Below are positions 44,329-54,274 of a stretch of 64,000 nt of DNA, piece after piece; the first letter of the stretch is position 1; each line of letters opens with the position of its first letter. The notes under the pieces are model-generated. The model saw only the letters and a list, made by a program, of their open reading frames with translations, was not told the DNA's origin and made no database searches. Origin of the DNA: Paralithodes platypus (lineage: Eukaryota > Arthropoda > Malacostraca > Decapoda > Lithodidae); the NCBI GenBank assembly GCA_032716605.1, contig CM064495.1, positions 24,831,760 through 24,895,759 on the forward strand. The letters are read 5' to 3'. A program made the translations under genes and the position numbers.

Positions 44329-44929
44329 GCGGAGTCAGAGGTCAGGGGAGACGTCTCGTGGGGTCTCCGAGTTTTAGAGTGAAATATATGTGGACAATGA
44401 CTTAAGTCAGAGTTATCGAGCCGAGAAAGACTTGAGGAGTGCGCGATCTAGACACTAAATTTTTGGTGCAAGTACAAACAGTATTACTGGTGTATTTCCT
44501 TGAAAATAAAACTCGAGCCAGTGGGTGAATGCTGAGGGTACCAAAATGGCTGACAACGGAAGGGAGGTCGGCCCTAGGAGTGTCTCGGTATAACTCAAAA
44601 CATCTAGAGTAACTCGCAATCCAAGGACCAAAAAAGGAGGTGGGAAGTGAACAACAAGGGCAAAGAACAAGAAGTGAGAAGAAGAGCGGCGGAAGAGGGC
44701 GGTGAGAGGAGAAAGGAGAGGAAGAAGAGGGAAGGCGTACGTGGGAGAAGCGGACGCCATCACGAAAACGCTTGCGCCACGTCACCACGTCGCCACGAGG
44801 GTGGACCGATCGGGACTGGCAAATATCTACACACCTACCTCTCTAAGTATTTTCATTCTCCATTCTTCATTGTATATAAAAGGGAAAAGAGAGGGAATAG
44901 TATAGTTGGTGAGGCTATATAACGGGGAG
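44329..44929 (+). other. LINE-2W 5' UTR
   Basis: Non-coding between the DIRS junction and the first ATG at 44930. It becomes strongly purine-rich from about 44640. It presumably holds the internal promoter, but no element can be pinned down. Confidence 0.5.
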
Positions 44930-45532
44930 ATGGAAATAGGGAATAGGGGAGGTGATGGTGGGGTGGAAAAGGGGGAGGGGGAGGAACAAGGTGGAAGAGA
45001 AGTGGGTGGAAACAGCCACGAGGATAGAATGCAGGAAGGGGAGATAGACCCAGGGATAGAAAAGGAGCGCCAAGAGATGGAAAAGGAAGGAGAAAGAAAC
45101 AAGAGAGTAGGGGAAATAGAGGGAGGGGAAGGGACGGAGGGGGGTCAGAAACAAGTAGAGGAGGGGGAGAAGCAAGGAATATCCAAGGGAAAAGAGGAAG
45201 AAGAAAGGGGAAAGGGGCAAATGAATAAACGAGGGATGGGGGAGACAGGGAAAGAAGTAGCAAGGGAAGAGGAAGAGGACAAGAGAGAAAAGGGAGAGGA
45301 AAAAATGAACGAGAAGGGGGAAGGGGAAGGGGACGCAAGGGACCCAGAAAAAACAGAGGTCAGGAGAAGTAAAAGAATGATAAGGAAAGTAACATTCGCG
45401 GACGAAGAGAATGACAGAAGTAAAAGCAAGGAGGAAAGGGACATAGGAAGGAGGAGAGAAGGAAAGGGGGGCAAGGGAGAGAGGGAAGATAGGGAAGAGG
45501 TAGAGGAAGAAGAAGAGACGGAAAAAGAGTAA
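44930..45532 (+). pseudogene. LINE-2W ORF1, charged N-terminal part
   Basis: From the ATG at 44930 the frame encodes about 200 residues, almost entirely Glu, Lys, Arg and Gly. Near the end is SKRMIRKVTFADEENDRS, the only stretch with ordinary composition. No fold is recognised; it is probably disordered. It stops at 45530-45532. ORF1 continues from 45538 in another frame, so this may be the N-terminus of the same protein or a short separate ORF. Confidence 0.5.
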
Positions 45533-45537
45533 AATAC

Positions 45538-47021
45538 ATGGTGCTGTGTGGAGGCAGCTGTAACAGATGGCTATCTCCGGAAAAGCTGAAAGTAGAAGAA
45601 CTAACGGAAGCACAGGCAAAGAGGCGCACACTAATCTGTCTGAAATGTATGAAGGAACTAAAAGAAATAGGGGAGGAAAATCTGAAAAAGGAACGAAATG
45701 GGAGGGAGGAAATGGAAAAGAGGTGGAAGGAAGACAGTGAAAGAATGAGTGAGGAAAATGAAAGAATGAAGGAGCAACTAAACATGCAGAGAAGGGAAAG
45801 TGAAGGGAGGGTATGGGGTCTAAAACTGGGTATAGGACAAGTGGAAGTCACAGCGGCGAATGAGGAAATGAGATGGAAGACAAGGGTAGAGGAAATGGAG
45901 AAGGCATGGGGAATGGAGAGAGGTAGCCATAGGGAGAGGGCAAGGGAATGGGAAAATTAAAGAGTTACCATGAAGGCTGAGAGGGAAGAATGGAGGGAAC
46001 AAGTCAAAGAACTAAATGAACAAGTGAGAGGCATGATCAAACTGGGGATCGCAAGGGTAGAGAAGACTCAACCAAGAGAAGCATACGGGGGGGGAGAGGA
46101 GATAAATAACAACGAAGAGAAAGCAAATAAAGGTGGACGGGGTGAAGAAGGAGGCCAACCGGTTGAGAAGGGAGGGGGGGATGGAGGGGAGGAGAAGAAA
46201 CAGAATGAAAGCGAAAGTAGCGAGGGAGGGGCAGAGGGATACGCTGGGAAAGAGGAAAGGGAAGAAAGGGGTAGACAGAGGAGTAGGCAAGGTGAAGGGA
46301 GAGAAAGGAGGGATAGAGGGACAAGTAGGAACGGGGAGGAGAAAACACGCCACCAATATCAGGACGGTATGCACAAAGGGGAGAGGGGAAGAGACAGAAG
46401 TATGGAACAAAGGGAAGGGAGAAGTGATGCTAGAGAGGACTGGGTAACGATCATAGGGGATAGCATGATAAGATGGATGGGGGAGGTACTACCTGACAAG
46501 AAAAAAAGAGGGAGAAGCATGATAAGCTTCCCAGGGGCGGACATAGAAAGAATAATGCGGGGTTTGAAGAACACAGAAATGGACGAGAGGGAAGGTGGAA
46601 GTGTAGTGATTCAGGGAGGAGGAAATGGACTAGAGAGGAAAGGAGCAGAAGGAACAGTAGGAGCAGTAATGGAAGGAATAAAAAACTTCAAAGAAGCCAA
46701 CCCAATGGTAATGATATGGGTGGTGGGAATAATAGAAAGACCAAGGGAAGGGAAAACGGGGCAATATGAGAGAGAGAGAGAAAGATGACAAATGAGAGAA
46801 TGCAGAGGGATATTGGGGAAATGAACAAAAGGCTAGGTGCAAGGAATGAAGGAGGAGTAGGATACATCGACCCAGACTACAAGCTGAGCCCAGGAGATTT
46901 TGAGAGGGATGGAGTACACCTTTCGGAAGCAGGAAGATGGACCATGGGGGGAAAGATTAGGAGAGCAATAGAAGAAAGTGAGGAACAGAGGAAAGAGTGG
47001 CTAAGGAGCATGGAAATGTGA
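45538..47021 (+). pseudogene. LINE-2W ORF1: zinc finger, coiled coil and SGNH hydrolase
   Basis: Starts at ATG 45538. MVLCGGSCNRWLS and LICLKCMKEL give a CxxxC...CxxC finger of PHD-like type. A long Glu/Lys/Arg heptad-like region follows (coiled coil, about 45650-46330), crossed by an in-frame TAA at 45958-45960. The SGNH domain follows: Block I WVTIIGDSMIRWM (46441), Block II FPGADIERIM, Block III VIQGGGNGLE, then after a frameshift near 46785 Block V ERDGVHLSEAGRW. All SGNH residues are present. CR1-type LINEs are known to carry such ORF1 esterases, thought to act on lipids or membranes. Confidence 0.75.
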
Positions 47022-47250
47022 AGGAGGGAAGAGAGAAAACGGGAGGAGAAAGGGAGGAAAAGACAGAAGGGAGGGGAAGGAAAGAAAAACGAGAAGAGAA
47101 TGAGAAGAATATGGGAAATGAGGTCAGGGAATTCGAGGGAATCGCAGACGTGGAAGAAAGAACGGCGGGAGAAAAAGAAGGAGGGGGAGGGGGGAAAAGA
47201 GAAAGGAATGGAAAGAGAAAGAGCAAGGAGATACAAAAGAAAAAGAAAAA

Positions 47251-48195
47251 ATGGAAAGAACGGGGGGTGAGAAACGAGAGCCGAGGAATAAAATAGGATG
47301 TGTAAACAGAGGAAAAATACAAGACATTGAAGAGATATGGAGTGAGTGGGAAATGGAAATGATAGGGATAACAGAAACACACCTTAGGGGAGAGACAAAA
47401 TGGGAGGGGGATAAATATACGCTCATTGGGAGAGGGAGGGAGAAATCAGAAAAGAAAGGGGGAGGAGTAGGGATAATGATTAGGAACAACTCAAACTGGA
47501 AAATAGAGAAACTAAAAGGTGGGGAATCAAAGGAAATGGAAGATATAATGGGAGTGGCACTAGCGAGGATGAATAATGGAAGGGAAGAAAAAATAACAGT
47601 AATAGTAGGGTATTTCACGGTGGAAGGGGGAAGAAGGGAACGAGAAGAGAACAGAATGAAGTACCAAGGCATACAGGAAATGATAAGGGGTAGGGAGGAA
47701 GAGGAGTTAATTATAATGGGAGACATGAATGCACACATAGGGATACTAGGGGAAAGGATAAACGGAAACGGAGAAACCTTGATCCTATTTGCGGAAGAAA
47801 ATGACATGGAAATACTGAACCAAACAATGGGAGAGGGGAAGGCGACATGGGTGAGACACAGAGAAGGTCAAAGATCGGCGATAGACTTCATACTAGCGAA
47901 TGGAAGAGCAAGGGAAGAGATCCAAAACATGTGGATAGATCAGGAGAATGAAGTGGGGATACAAAGTGATCACAGACTCATGGTGATAAACTACACAAAG
48001 GAATGGAAAAGCAAAGGAAACATTAGGTGGAGGATAAATAGATGGAATCTAAAAAGTGAAAGATGGATGGAATACAAAAGACACCTTGAAGAAATCGGGG
48101 AGAGAAGAGAGGGAAGCATAGAAGAAATGGACGGAGAGCTGATGATGGACATAAATAGAGCGGCAGAAAGGAGCATAGGAAGAAAAGATGGATAG
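47251..48195 (+). CDS. LINE-2W ORF2, APE-type endonuclease
   Basis: Starts at ATG 47251 and runs 314 codons. Motifs in order: NKIGCVNRGKIQDI (N-terminal strand), IGITETHLRGE (catalytic Glu), GGGVGIMIRN, IIMGDMNAHIGILGE (Asp/Asn), RSAIDFILANG and QSDHRLMVINY (His). The full active-site set is present. The frame ends before the RT, so the endonuclease is intact but disconnected. It would nick the target to prime reverse transcription. Confidence 0.85.
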   Translation: MERTGGEKREPRNKIGCVNRGKIQDIEEIWSEWEMEMIGITETHLRGETKWEGDKYTLIGRGREKSEKKGGGVGIMIRNNSNWKIEKLKGGESKEMEDIMGVALARMNNGREEKITVIVGYFTVEGGRREREENRMKYQGIQEMIRGREEEELIIMGDMNAHIGILGERINGNGETLILFAEENDMEILNQTMGEGKATWVRHREGQRSAIDFILANGRAREEIQNMWIDQENEVGIQSDHRLMVINYTKEWKSKGNIRWRINRWNLKSERWMEYKRHLEEIGERREGSIEEMDGELMMDINRAAERSIGRKDG

Positions 48196-48391
48196 GAAAA
48201 AGAAAACAAAAACCGTGGTGGAATATGGAAATAAAGCAAGCAAGAAGTGAAAGAAGGAATGCAAACAGAGAAAGGAGAAGGATGATAGAGTGAAATAGGA
48301 GGGAAGGCGGAGACAGGGAAAGAGGGGAAATACAAGCGGTGAGGCCATACACAGAAAAAAAAAGAAGGTAAGAATACTGATACAAGAGGCA

Positions 48392-50629
48392 ATGACTAAG
48401 CACGAGAAAGAAGAAGTAGAAAAGATCAGAAACAAGGGGAAAGAGGGACAAAAGGAGTGGTATAGGATGTTAAGAGGTGAGACCGGTAGAGAGGAAGAAA
48501 ACGTGGAACTAATAGTGGGAGATAGAATAATAAAGACGGACGAAGAAATAAAAAGTGAAATAAAACGATACTGGGAGAAGAGGGGAGAGAATGGAACCTG
48601 GAAATGAGAAAGAGAAGACTACCGGAACAAGATAGGATGGAAATGGAAAGGGAATTCACAATCGAAGAAGTAAGGAGAGGGATCAAAGCGCTAAAAAGGG
48701 GAAAGGCGACCGGCCCGGATGGGATACCAAATGAAATGTACATGGTGCGGGGGGGGGGGGGGGGGGAAGAAATGGAAAGAAGGCTGAAGAAAATGTTTAA
48801 CAAGGTGCTGGGAAATGAGAGAGTCCCAGAAAGGTGGAATGAAGCGAGAGTAACGTTTTTACATAAAGGAGGGTAAAAGAGTAAAAAGGAGATGAAAAGC
48901 TACAGGCCAGTGACAGTGACAAACACAATAGGAAAACTCTTCTGCGGGATATTGAAGGAAAGGATGAATAGAGCCATAGAGAGAAACAGAATAATAAGTG
49001 ATGAACAAAATGAGTTCAGAAGAGACAGGAGGGGGACAGATAATATCTATATACTAAACGAAGTGGTAGGGAAACTGAAAAGAGGGAAGAAAACAGGTTA
49101 TTGTGCATTTTTGGATATAGAAAAAGCATATGATAGAGTAAATAGGGAACTGCTGTGGAAAATAATGGCAAGGAGTGGGATGCCAAAAAAGTATATCAAC
49201 ATCATAACATCGATGTACCAGGGAACAAAGGCAAAATACGCGCTAGGAAATATAGAAACGGGATGGGTAGAAAGCAAGAGGGGAGTAAGACAGGGGTGCG
49301 TACTATAGCCGTTACTATTTGCGCTCTATATGGAAGAAATGACAGAGGATAAAAAGAGTGGGGGAGGGGATTCAGATAAACAAGGAAAGACTGGGGGTAC
49401 TCCTATTCGCCGACGATGTAGTCCTGATGGCAGAAACAGGAAGAGGATTGCAGAGACTGCTAGAGGAAGCAACGAGATTCGGAGAGGAACTGGAAGTAAG
49501 ATTCAGTAAAGAAAAGAGCCAAGTAATGAAAATGAATGGACAGCTCCAAGAGGACGAGGAATGGACACTGGAAGGAGGCAGAATGAAGAAGACAAGAGAA
49601 CATAAATACCTGGGGATAACAATAACAGAGAAAGGGTTTGAAAAGGCAAAAAGCGAAAAGATTGGTCAAATGCAACAATGGCATGGGAGATTATGAAGTG
49701 CGACAAGATTAAGAGCGAATAGCTATGAAATAGTGCGCGGGCTGTGGAAAGGACTAGGAGTACCTGCAATTATGTACGGCATGGAGGTGGTGGAAACGAC
49801 AGAGGCAGAAACGAGAAAATTAGAAACGGTACAGAATAAAATTGGAAGGACTGGACTGGGGGCAAATAAATACGTAGCACAAGAAGCAATCAGAGGAGAA
49901 ATGGGGTGGAGTACGTTTGAGGAAAGGATAGGAAAAGCTAAAGGGAAGTACAAAGTGAGGCTAGAGGGGATGGAGGAAAATAGGTGGCCAAAGAAGGTAT
50001 ACAGATGGGCAGGTGAGGAAAGTAAATGGAACAGAGAGTGTAAAAGAAGGTTGGGAAGGATAAATATAATACAGGACAATGTGGGAGGGGAATTTAGAAA
50101 ACGAAGGGGGAGGGATGACTGGGTAATCCTGGAAACTGGGAGAGGATGTATCAGAGAGATAGAGAAAGGGATAAAAGAGGAGGGAAGAAAGAAATGGAGG
50201 GAAGGGGTAGAAAACAAAGCCACGCTGTCGTATTACAGAGGGAAAGAAAAACCAGCTAGAGAACTCTTCTATGATGAGGGATGGGGATCTAAATTGCTGT
50301 TTAAAGCAAGGACAGGATCCCTAGAGACAAATGAAAGAACAAGGAGATGGAACGGGCTAGGACCGCACTGTAATCAATGCGAACTAGGGGGAGACCCAAT
50401 AGTCGAGGGCATAGAACACATAGTAACGAAGTGTACAAAATATGAAGAGGAGAGAATCGAGTTGGAGAGATACATGAGGAATAGAGTTGGGGAGCTAAGG
50501 TGGGAGGAATTAAAGCAGCGAGACGATAGAGGGGTAGGGGCATTGCTGGGACTAACACAAGATATGGAAACGCAAGACATGGAGATGATGAAGAGGACAC
50601 TAGAAAAGATATGGAGGAAGATAAATTAG
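48392..50629 (+). pseudogene. LINE-2W ORF2, reverse transcriptase and C-terminal zinc knuckle
   Basis: 48392-48876: KALKRGKATGPDGIP. 48892-49308: KSYRPVTVTNTIGKL, CAFLDIEKAYDRV (first Asp) and KRGVRQGCVL followed by a stop. 49358-49696: VLLFADDVVLMAETG with the ADD catalytic pair, then RFSKEKSQVMKMNG and KYLGITITEKG. 49733-50629: C-terminal domain ending in CNQCELGGDP...IEHIVTKC, a CCHC-type knuckle. At least five frame breaks separate the blocks; one lies in a poly-G run at 48751-48766. All catalytic residues survive. Confidence 0.85.
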
Positions 50630-50821
50630 TAGGGGGGGGGGGGGTAGGAGGGAGGGGGGAGGACGTGATAGGTAGGTCTAAAAAACTGTCCCTAATACTA
50701 TCCTTCTTCTCTAAACTTTCCCTCTTACTAACGTTCTGAGCCAGTACCGATACAAAGGTCAGCCCTGTGGACCTGCGCGGTCTGTGGGCGGGTTCAAGAG
50801 AAGAAGAAGAAGAAGGAGGAG
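50630..50821 (+). other. LINE-2W 3' UTR with (GAA)n tail
   Basis: Starts with a G run after the ORF2 stop, continues non-coding, and ends in GAGAAGAAGAAGAAGAAGG just before DIRS coding sequence resumes. Confidence 0.65.
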
Positions 50822-50960
50822 GAGAAAGGGTTTATGAGGGCGTGTTTCAAGCTGCGCCCACCACCGCGTCAGCTCATGCCCACCTGGTCACTAGACAAAG
50901 CCTTATCATTTCTTCAATCACGTAAATACAATAACTCGCCGGATTTTGATTCACTCTTAA
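50822..50960 (+). pseudogene. DIRS tyrosine recombinase, middle piece
   Basis: Reads GFMRACFKLRPPPRQLMPTW, then SLDKALSFLQSRKY and SPDFDSLL up to the TTAA at 50957-50960. This is the linker between the SAM-like and catalytic domains. The next codons lie at 54610, after the MITE. Confidence 0.8.
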
Positions 50961-51049
50961 CCCTTGTCTAGCGGGGGGTTTTGGGCTTATTTGGGCATAT
51001 TCAGGCCCTCCTGAATGATAAATCAAGTATCTGCATGAAAAGAAATGTA

Positions 51050-51300
51050 CAGTAAACCCTCGCTATCTCGGACTAATTGGGGGGAGACCCAGTCCGAGAT
51101 GACCGAAAATCCGAGATGTCCGGGGTCCGACTTATGTCCGACTTAAGAGAGGATAAAATCCGACCTAACCAATGTCCGTCCGAGACAACAATGAAATCGG
51201 AGACTACGGAAAAAATCCGACCTAACCAATGTCCGTCCGATACAACAATGAAATCGGAGACTACGGAAAAAATCCGACCTCAAGAGAGACGTCCGCGTCA
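51050..51300. repeat. Tigger left end: TIR and subterminal repeats
   Basis: After the TIR, the word TCCGA recurs many times. A block of about 57 bases containing CCGACCTAACCAATGTCCGT is present twice in tandem (about 51165-51280). Such subterminal words are usually transposase-binding sites. Confidence 0.65.
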
Positions 51301-51482
51301 ACCTAGAAAACGAAGACAACCCTATTCGAACCCTATAATCTGTAATAGAAAACATAGTACATGTATTTTAGTTTTACAATATGTATTGTACAGTAGGCTA
51401 TATTACACTTACCCCTTCATAGCTCTTGTCTGTAGTCTTGATGTCCTCCCTCCCCCCTCCCCCCTCCCCAACACTGCATTAA

Positions 51483-53867
51483 TTACTGCAGCATCCCCTT
51501 TTCACCCCCCACCTCCACCTCCACCTCACTGTCCTTCTCCACCTCACTGTCCTTCTCCACCTCACTGTCCTTCTTCACCCCACTGTCCTTCTCCACCTCA
51601 CTGTCCTTCTCCACCTCACTGTCCTTCTCCACCTCACTGTCCTTCTTCACCCCACTGTCCTTCTCCACCTCACTGTCCTTCTCCACCTCACTGTTCTTCT
51701 CCATCTCACTGTTCTTCTCCACCTCACTGTCCATGACCACCTCACTCCCCTTCTCACTGTCCTTCTCCACCTCACTGTCCTTCTCCACCTCACTGTTCTT
51801 CTCCACCTCACTGTCCATGACCACCTCACTCCCCTTCTCACTGTCCTTCTTCACCTCACTGTTCTTCTCCACCTCAATGTTCATCGCACTGTTCTTCTCC
51901 ACCTCCCTGTTCTTCACACCCCCACTCTTAGGACCATATCCCTTGCCTGTCATGGAACCCTTACCTTTACCCTTACCCACACTGTCCTTCTCCACCTCAC
52001 AAACAATGTCAGGTTCAGGTATATCCATGGGCACAGGCGTGCTACTCATTAATTCATCCAAATCTATGTCTAAGTCTGAGAGTGGCACAGTGTCTACAGT
52101 GCTCCATGAGGTGCTAGCAACTGAGGAAACACTTGGGAGGGAGGTGGTGCTAGCAAGCGACACACCACTGGTAGCAGACGAAGTACGAGGTCTGGGAGGA
52201 GCAGAGGGTACAAAAAAGGAGCTGATTTTCTGTTGTTTTTTCCGATCAAGGTGTGCCCTCTGAATATGGAATCGACCATTACGCAGTGGTTCGTATAGGG
52301 ACTGCAACTTTGGGTCATCTACTTGAGTCAGATACTGAAGAATGGTGTCAAAGGAGTCCAGGGCATGCGAGACTGATATCTTGGGCGAAGAGACAGAGGG
52401 GGGCTCTGTCTCTTCGTCCGACTCATCCTGGGTCTCTTCATGGGCTACCCCCAACACCTCGGCTGCAATTTGTTCGTCAGTCTTATGCTCGTGTCCAGGT
52501 AGGTCTCTGTCCTCTTGCAGCCAGTCGTCAACTTCTTCTTCGGGGAGGTCACCCTGGTTACCCTGGTTCAAGAGGTTCCTGAAGTCAGCTGCCCCAAACC
52601 CTTCAAAACCCGGATCTTGCACCTTCGGGATATTTAAGACCTTGGTCCAACCATTCCTCAGTGTGTTGAAAGAAACTTCGCGCCACGCCTCTGCCCAATT
52701 ATAGATGCAGTCTTTCAGGGTATACTGCTTCAGTTTTTGTAGAGATTTCTTTCCGCGTGTATCCACATAACCTTCTTCGTCCATCCCATCTTCTATGATG
52801 ACAAGGCATTGTTCCAGGAACTTCCTCTTGTATCGCCTTTTGCAAGCTTCAATTATTCCTTGGTCCATAGGCTGAATAACACTTGTGGTATTAGGAGGCA
52901 GGAACATGGTCTTAATTTTGCCGTTTGCACTCTCCAGTTTCGTGGTACAAGGGTGGGCAGGTGCGTTGTCGAGCAACAAGATGGCAACAGCTTCGTCATA
53001 GGGTACACCATACACTCGATTCTGGAACGAGCGAACGTCGGGCACAAATCTCTTGTGAAAGAAATCCTCAGTGATGACCTGGTTAAACCAAGCTTTCTTT
53101 GATCCATAATAGTCGACTGGGAGTTGCTTGGTAATGATGAGGTCCTTAATTACTCTCGGCTTCTGAGATTTGCCGACGATTGTAGGGGTCACACGGTGGC
53201 TTGCGTCGGCATTAGCGCAGCAAAGCACTGAAATGCGCTCCTTCACAGTTTTGTGGCCAGGTGTGGACGTGATTTCTCGGTGGGCCTGTGTGTTGGAGGG
53301 TAGAGAACGCCAATATAAGCCAGTCTCGTCACCGTTATAGAGCTGCCAATGTTGAAGGTGTTCCTCGGTTATAAGGGCGTGGAAGCGATCAGTGAAGGGT
53401 TCTATGGCCGAAGTATCGGCGCTTAAGATTTCACCACAAATACTCCTGTTTGAGAGGCCATGGCGGTTTCGGAACCTCCACAACCACCCCTCGCTAGCCT
53501 TGAAGTCTGGGTGATGAAGATGCTGGCCGAAACATTCTGCTGCATGCTGGATCTCGATGCCTCTCACTGGTACGCCCTCAGCACGAAGTTGTTGGTACCA
53601 CTTCAGCACTGCGTCGTCGATGTCTTGATAGGCTAGCTTGGCCTTGCGAAAGATCTTGGCAGTGGAAGGACCATGAAGCACAGCTACGCCATGATGCCGG
53701 ACTTTCTCCTTGTCTCGGATGAAGTCGTAGATTGTTGATCTGCCTAAGCTATACTTCTCCTGAAGCTGCTTGGCTTTCATCCCATTGTCCAGATCCTTTA
53801 GCATCTGTAGCTTTGTTTCAAGTGATACAGAAGTCACCTTACACTTAGGCTTATCCTTGGGAGGCAT
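51483..53867 (-). CDS. Tigger/pogo-type transposase (794 aa), apparently intact
   Basis: Starts at ATG 53867 (MPPKDKPKCK). Residues ~12-60: Psq/CENP-B N-terminal helix-turn-helix (LETKLQMLKDLDNGMKAKQL, then GRSTIYDFI). Residues ~80-145: CENP-B-type second HTH with WLWRFRNRHGLS. Residues ~170-345: DDE catalytic domain, with Asp180 (NGDETGLYW), Asp300 (LLLDNAPAHP) and Asp335 (QPMDQGIIE), a DD34D spacing proper to pogo/Tigger. Residues ~440-540 are acidic. The last ~150 residues are a repeated SEVEKD/SEVKKD hexapeptide, encoded by an 18-bp minisatellite, that I do not know from other Tigger proteins. No stop or frameshift is seen over 2.4 kb. It should bind the TIRs and catalyse cut-and-paste transposition in the nucleus. 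Confidence 0.93.
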   Translation of the reverse strand: MPPKDKPKCKVTSVSLETKLQMLKDLDNGMKAKQLQEKYSLGRSTIYDFIRDKEKVRHHGVAVLHGPSTAKIFRKAKLAYQDIDDAVLKWYQQLRAEGVPVRGIEIQHAAECFGQHLHHPDFKASEGWLWRFRNRHGLSNRSICGEILSADTSAIEPFTDRFHALITEEHLQHWQLYNGDETGLYWRSLPSNTQAHREITSTPGHKTVKERISVLCCANADASHRVTPTIVGKSQKPRVIKDLIITKQLPVDYYGSKKAWFNQVITEDFFHKRFVPDVRSFQNRVYGVPYDEAVAILLLDNAPAHPCTTKLESANGKIKTMFLPPNTTSVIQPMDQGIIEACKRRYKRKFLEQCLVIIEDGMDEEGYVDTRGKKSLQKLKQYTLKDCIYNWAEAWREVSFNTLRNGWTKVLNIPKVQDPGFEGFGAADFRNLLNQGNQGDLPEEEVDDWLQEDRDLPGHEHKTDEQIAAEVLGVAHEETQDESDEETEPPSVSSPKISVSHALDSFDTILQYLTQVDDPKLQSLYEPLRNGRFHIQRAHLDRKKQQKISSFFVPSAPPRPRTSSATSGVSLASTTSLPSVSSVASTSWSTVDTVPLSDLDIDLDELMSSTPVPMDIPEPDIVCEVEKDSVGKGKGKGSMTGKGYGPKSGGVKNREVEKNSAMNIEVEKNSEVKKDSEKGSEVVMDSEVEKNSEVEKDSEVEKDSEKGSEVVMDSEVEKNSEMEKNSEVEKDSEVEKDSGVKKDSEVEKDSEVEKDSEVEKDSGVKKDSEVEKDSEVEKDSEVEVEVGGEKGMLQ
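51505..51950 (-). repeat. 18-bp coding minisatellite in the transposase C-terminus
   Basis: About two dozen copies of an 18-base unit (plus strand TCCTTCTCCACCTCACTG) in one frame with the transposase, giving the hexapeptide SEVEKD and variants. Larger blocks containing EKGSEVVMDSEVEKNSEVEK are themselves duplicated. The reading frame is kept throughout. Confidence 0.9.
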
Positions 53868-53919
53868 GGTGAACTAAATAATGGCACGCGTCGATGTGTA
53901 ACACAACAGAGCTTGGTGC

Positions 53920-54274
53920 GGACTGACGCTCCCAGCATCCGAGCCGGGCGCTTGGGCCCCGGATGTAAGATGGCGTCGGACCTCCCTTCTGTTTCTCGGA
54001 TATTTACCCTTATTGTCCGGTTACGTGAGGGGTCGTCCGACACGTCATCCTTTGTCGGATACCGCTACGACACATTTCGGAAATATTCGAGATATCAGAG
54101 GACGGTTATGACGGACATATTCCGAATACTTATATAAAGTCCGACAACGACAGAGACGGTCGGAACGATGCCGGAAATGTCCGAAATACGGAAGTGAATG
54201 TCCGAGAGGCCGATGCCAGTCCGAGTAGTGCGGGTTTCCGACTTCTAGAGGTCCGAGATAGCGAGGGTTTACTG
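53920..54274. repeat. Tigger right end: TIR and subterminal TCCGA/TCGGA words
   Basis: From about 53925 to the TIR the pentamer TCCGA or its complement occurs more than a dozen times in both orientations. This mirrors the left end. The region is also the upstream region of the transposase, so transposase binding could repress its own promoter. Confidence 0.6.
54129..54138 (-). promoter_or_regulatory. Possible TATA box of the Tigger transposase
   Basis: The minus strand reads TTTATATAAG about 260 bases upstream of the transposase ATG, inside an otherwise GC-rich terminal region. It is a plausible TATA box; no initiator was assigned. Confidence 0.35.

Larger units (their letters stand above)
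44329..50821 (+). mobile_element. LINE-2W: non-LTR retrotransposon with SGNH ORF1 and extreme purine bias
   Basis: About 6.5 kb in plus orientation, with 5' UTR (44329-44929), ORF1 (44930-47021), ORF2 (47251-50629), 3' UTR and a (GAA)n tail ending near 50820. It lies within the DIRS recombinase gene, which resumes at 50822. ORF1 has a zinc finger, coiled coil and SGNH hydrolase; ORF2 has APE endonuclease and RT. This resembles the CR1/L2-like plan. Both ORFs carry frameshifts. No clear target duplication was found, so the edges are good to perhaps 15 bases. Confidence 0.85.
51050..54274 (-). mobile_element. Intact Tigger/pogo DNA transposon (3225 bp)
   Basis: The TIRs are perfect for at least 20 bases (CAGTAAACCCTCGCTATCTC) at 51050 and, inverted, at 54274, flanked by TA target duplications. 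One uninterrupted transposase gene lies on the minus strand. The words TCCGA/TCGGA are dense in both ends. It sits inside the TTAA MITE. Perfect TIRs plus an open transposase suggest a young and possibly mobile copy. Confidence 0.93.

Noticed and set aside
44402..50600. Many long Ser/Leu/Phe/Pro-rich minus-strand ORFs
   Set aside because: They are the antisense of the purine-rich LINE-2W ORFs; extreme base skew removes stops on that strand.
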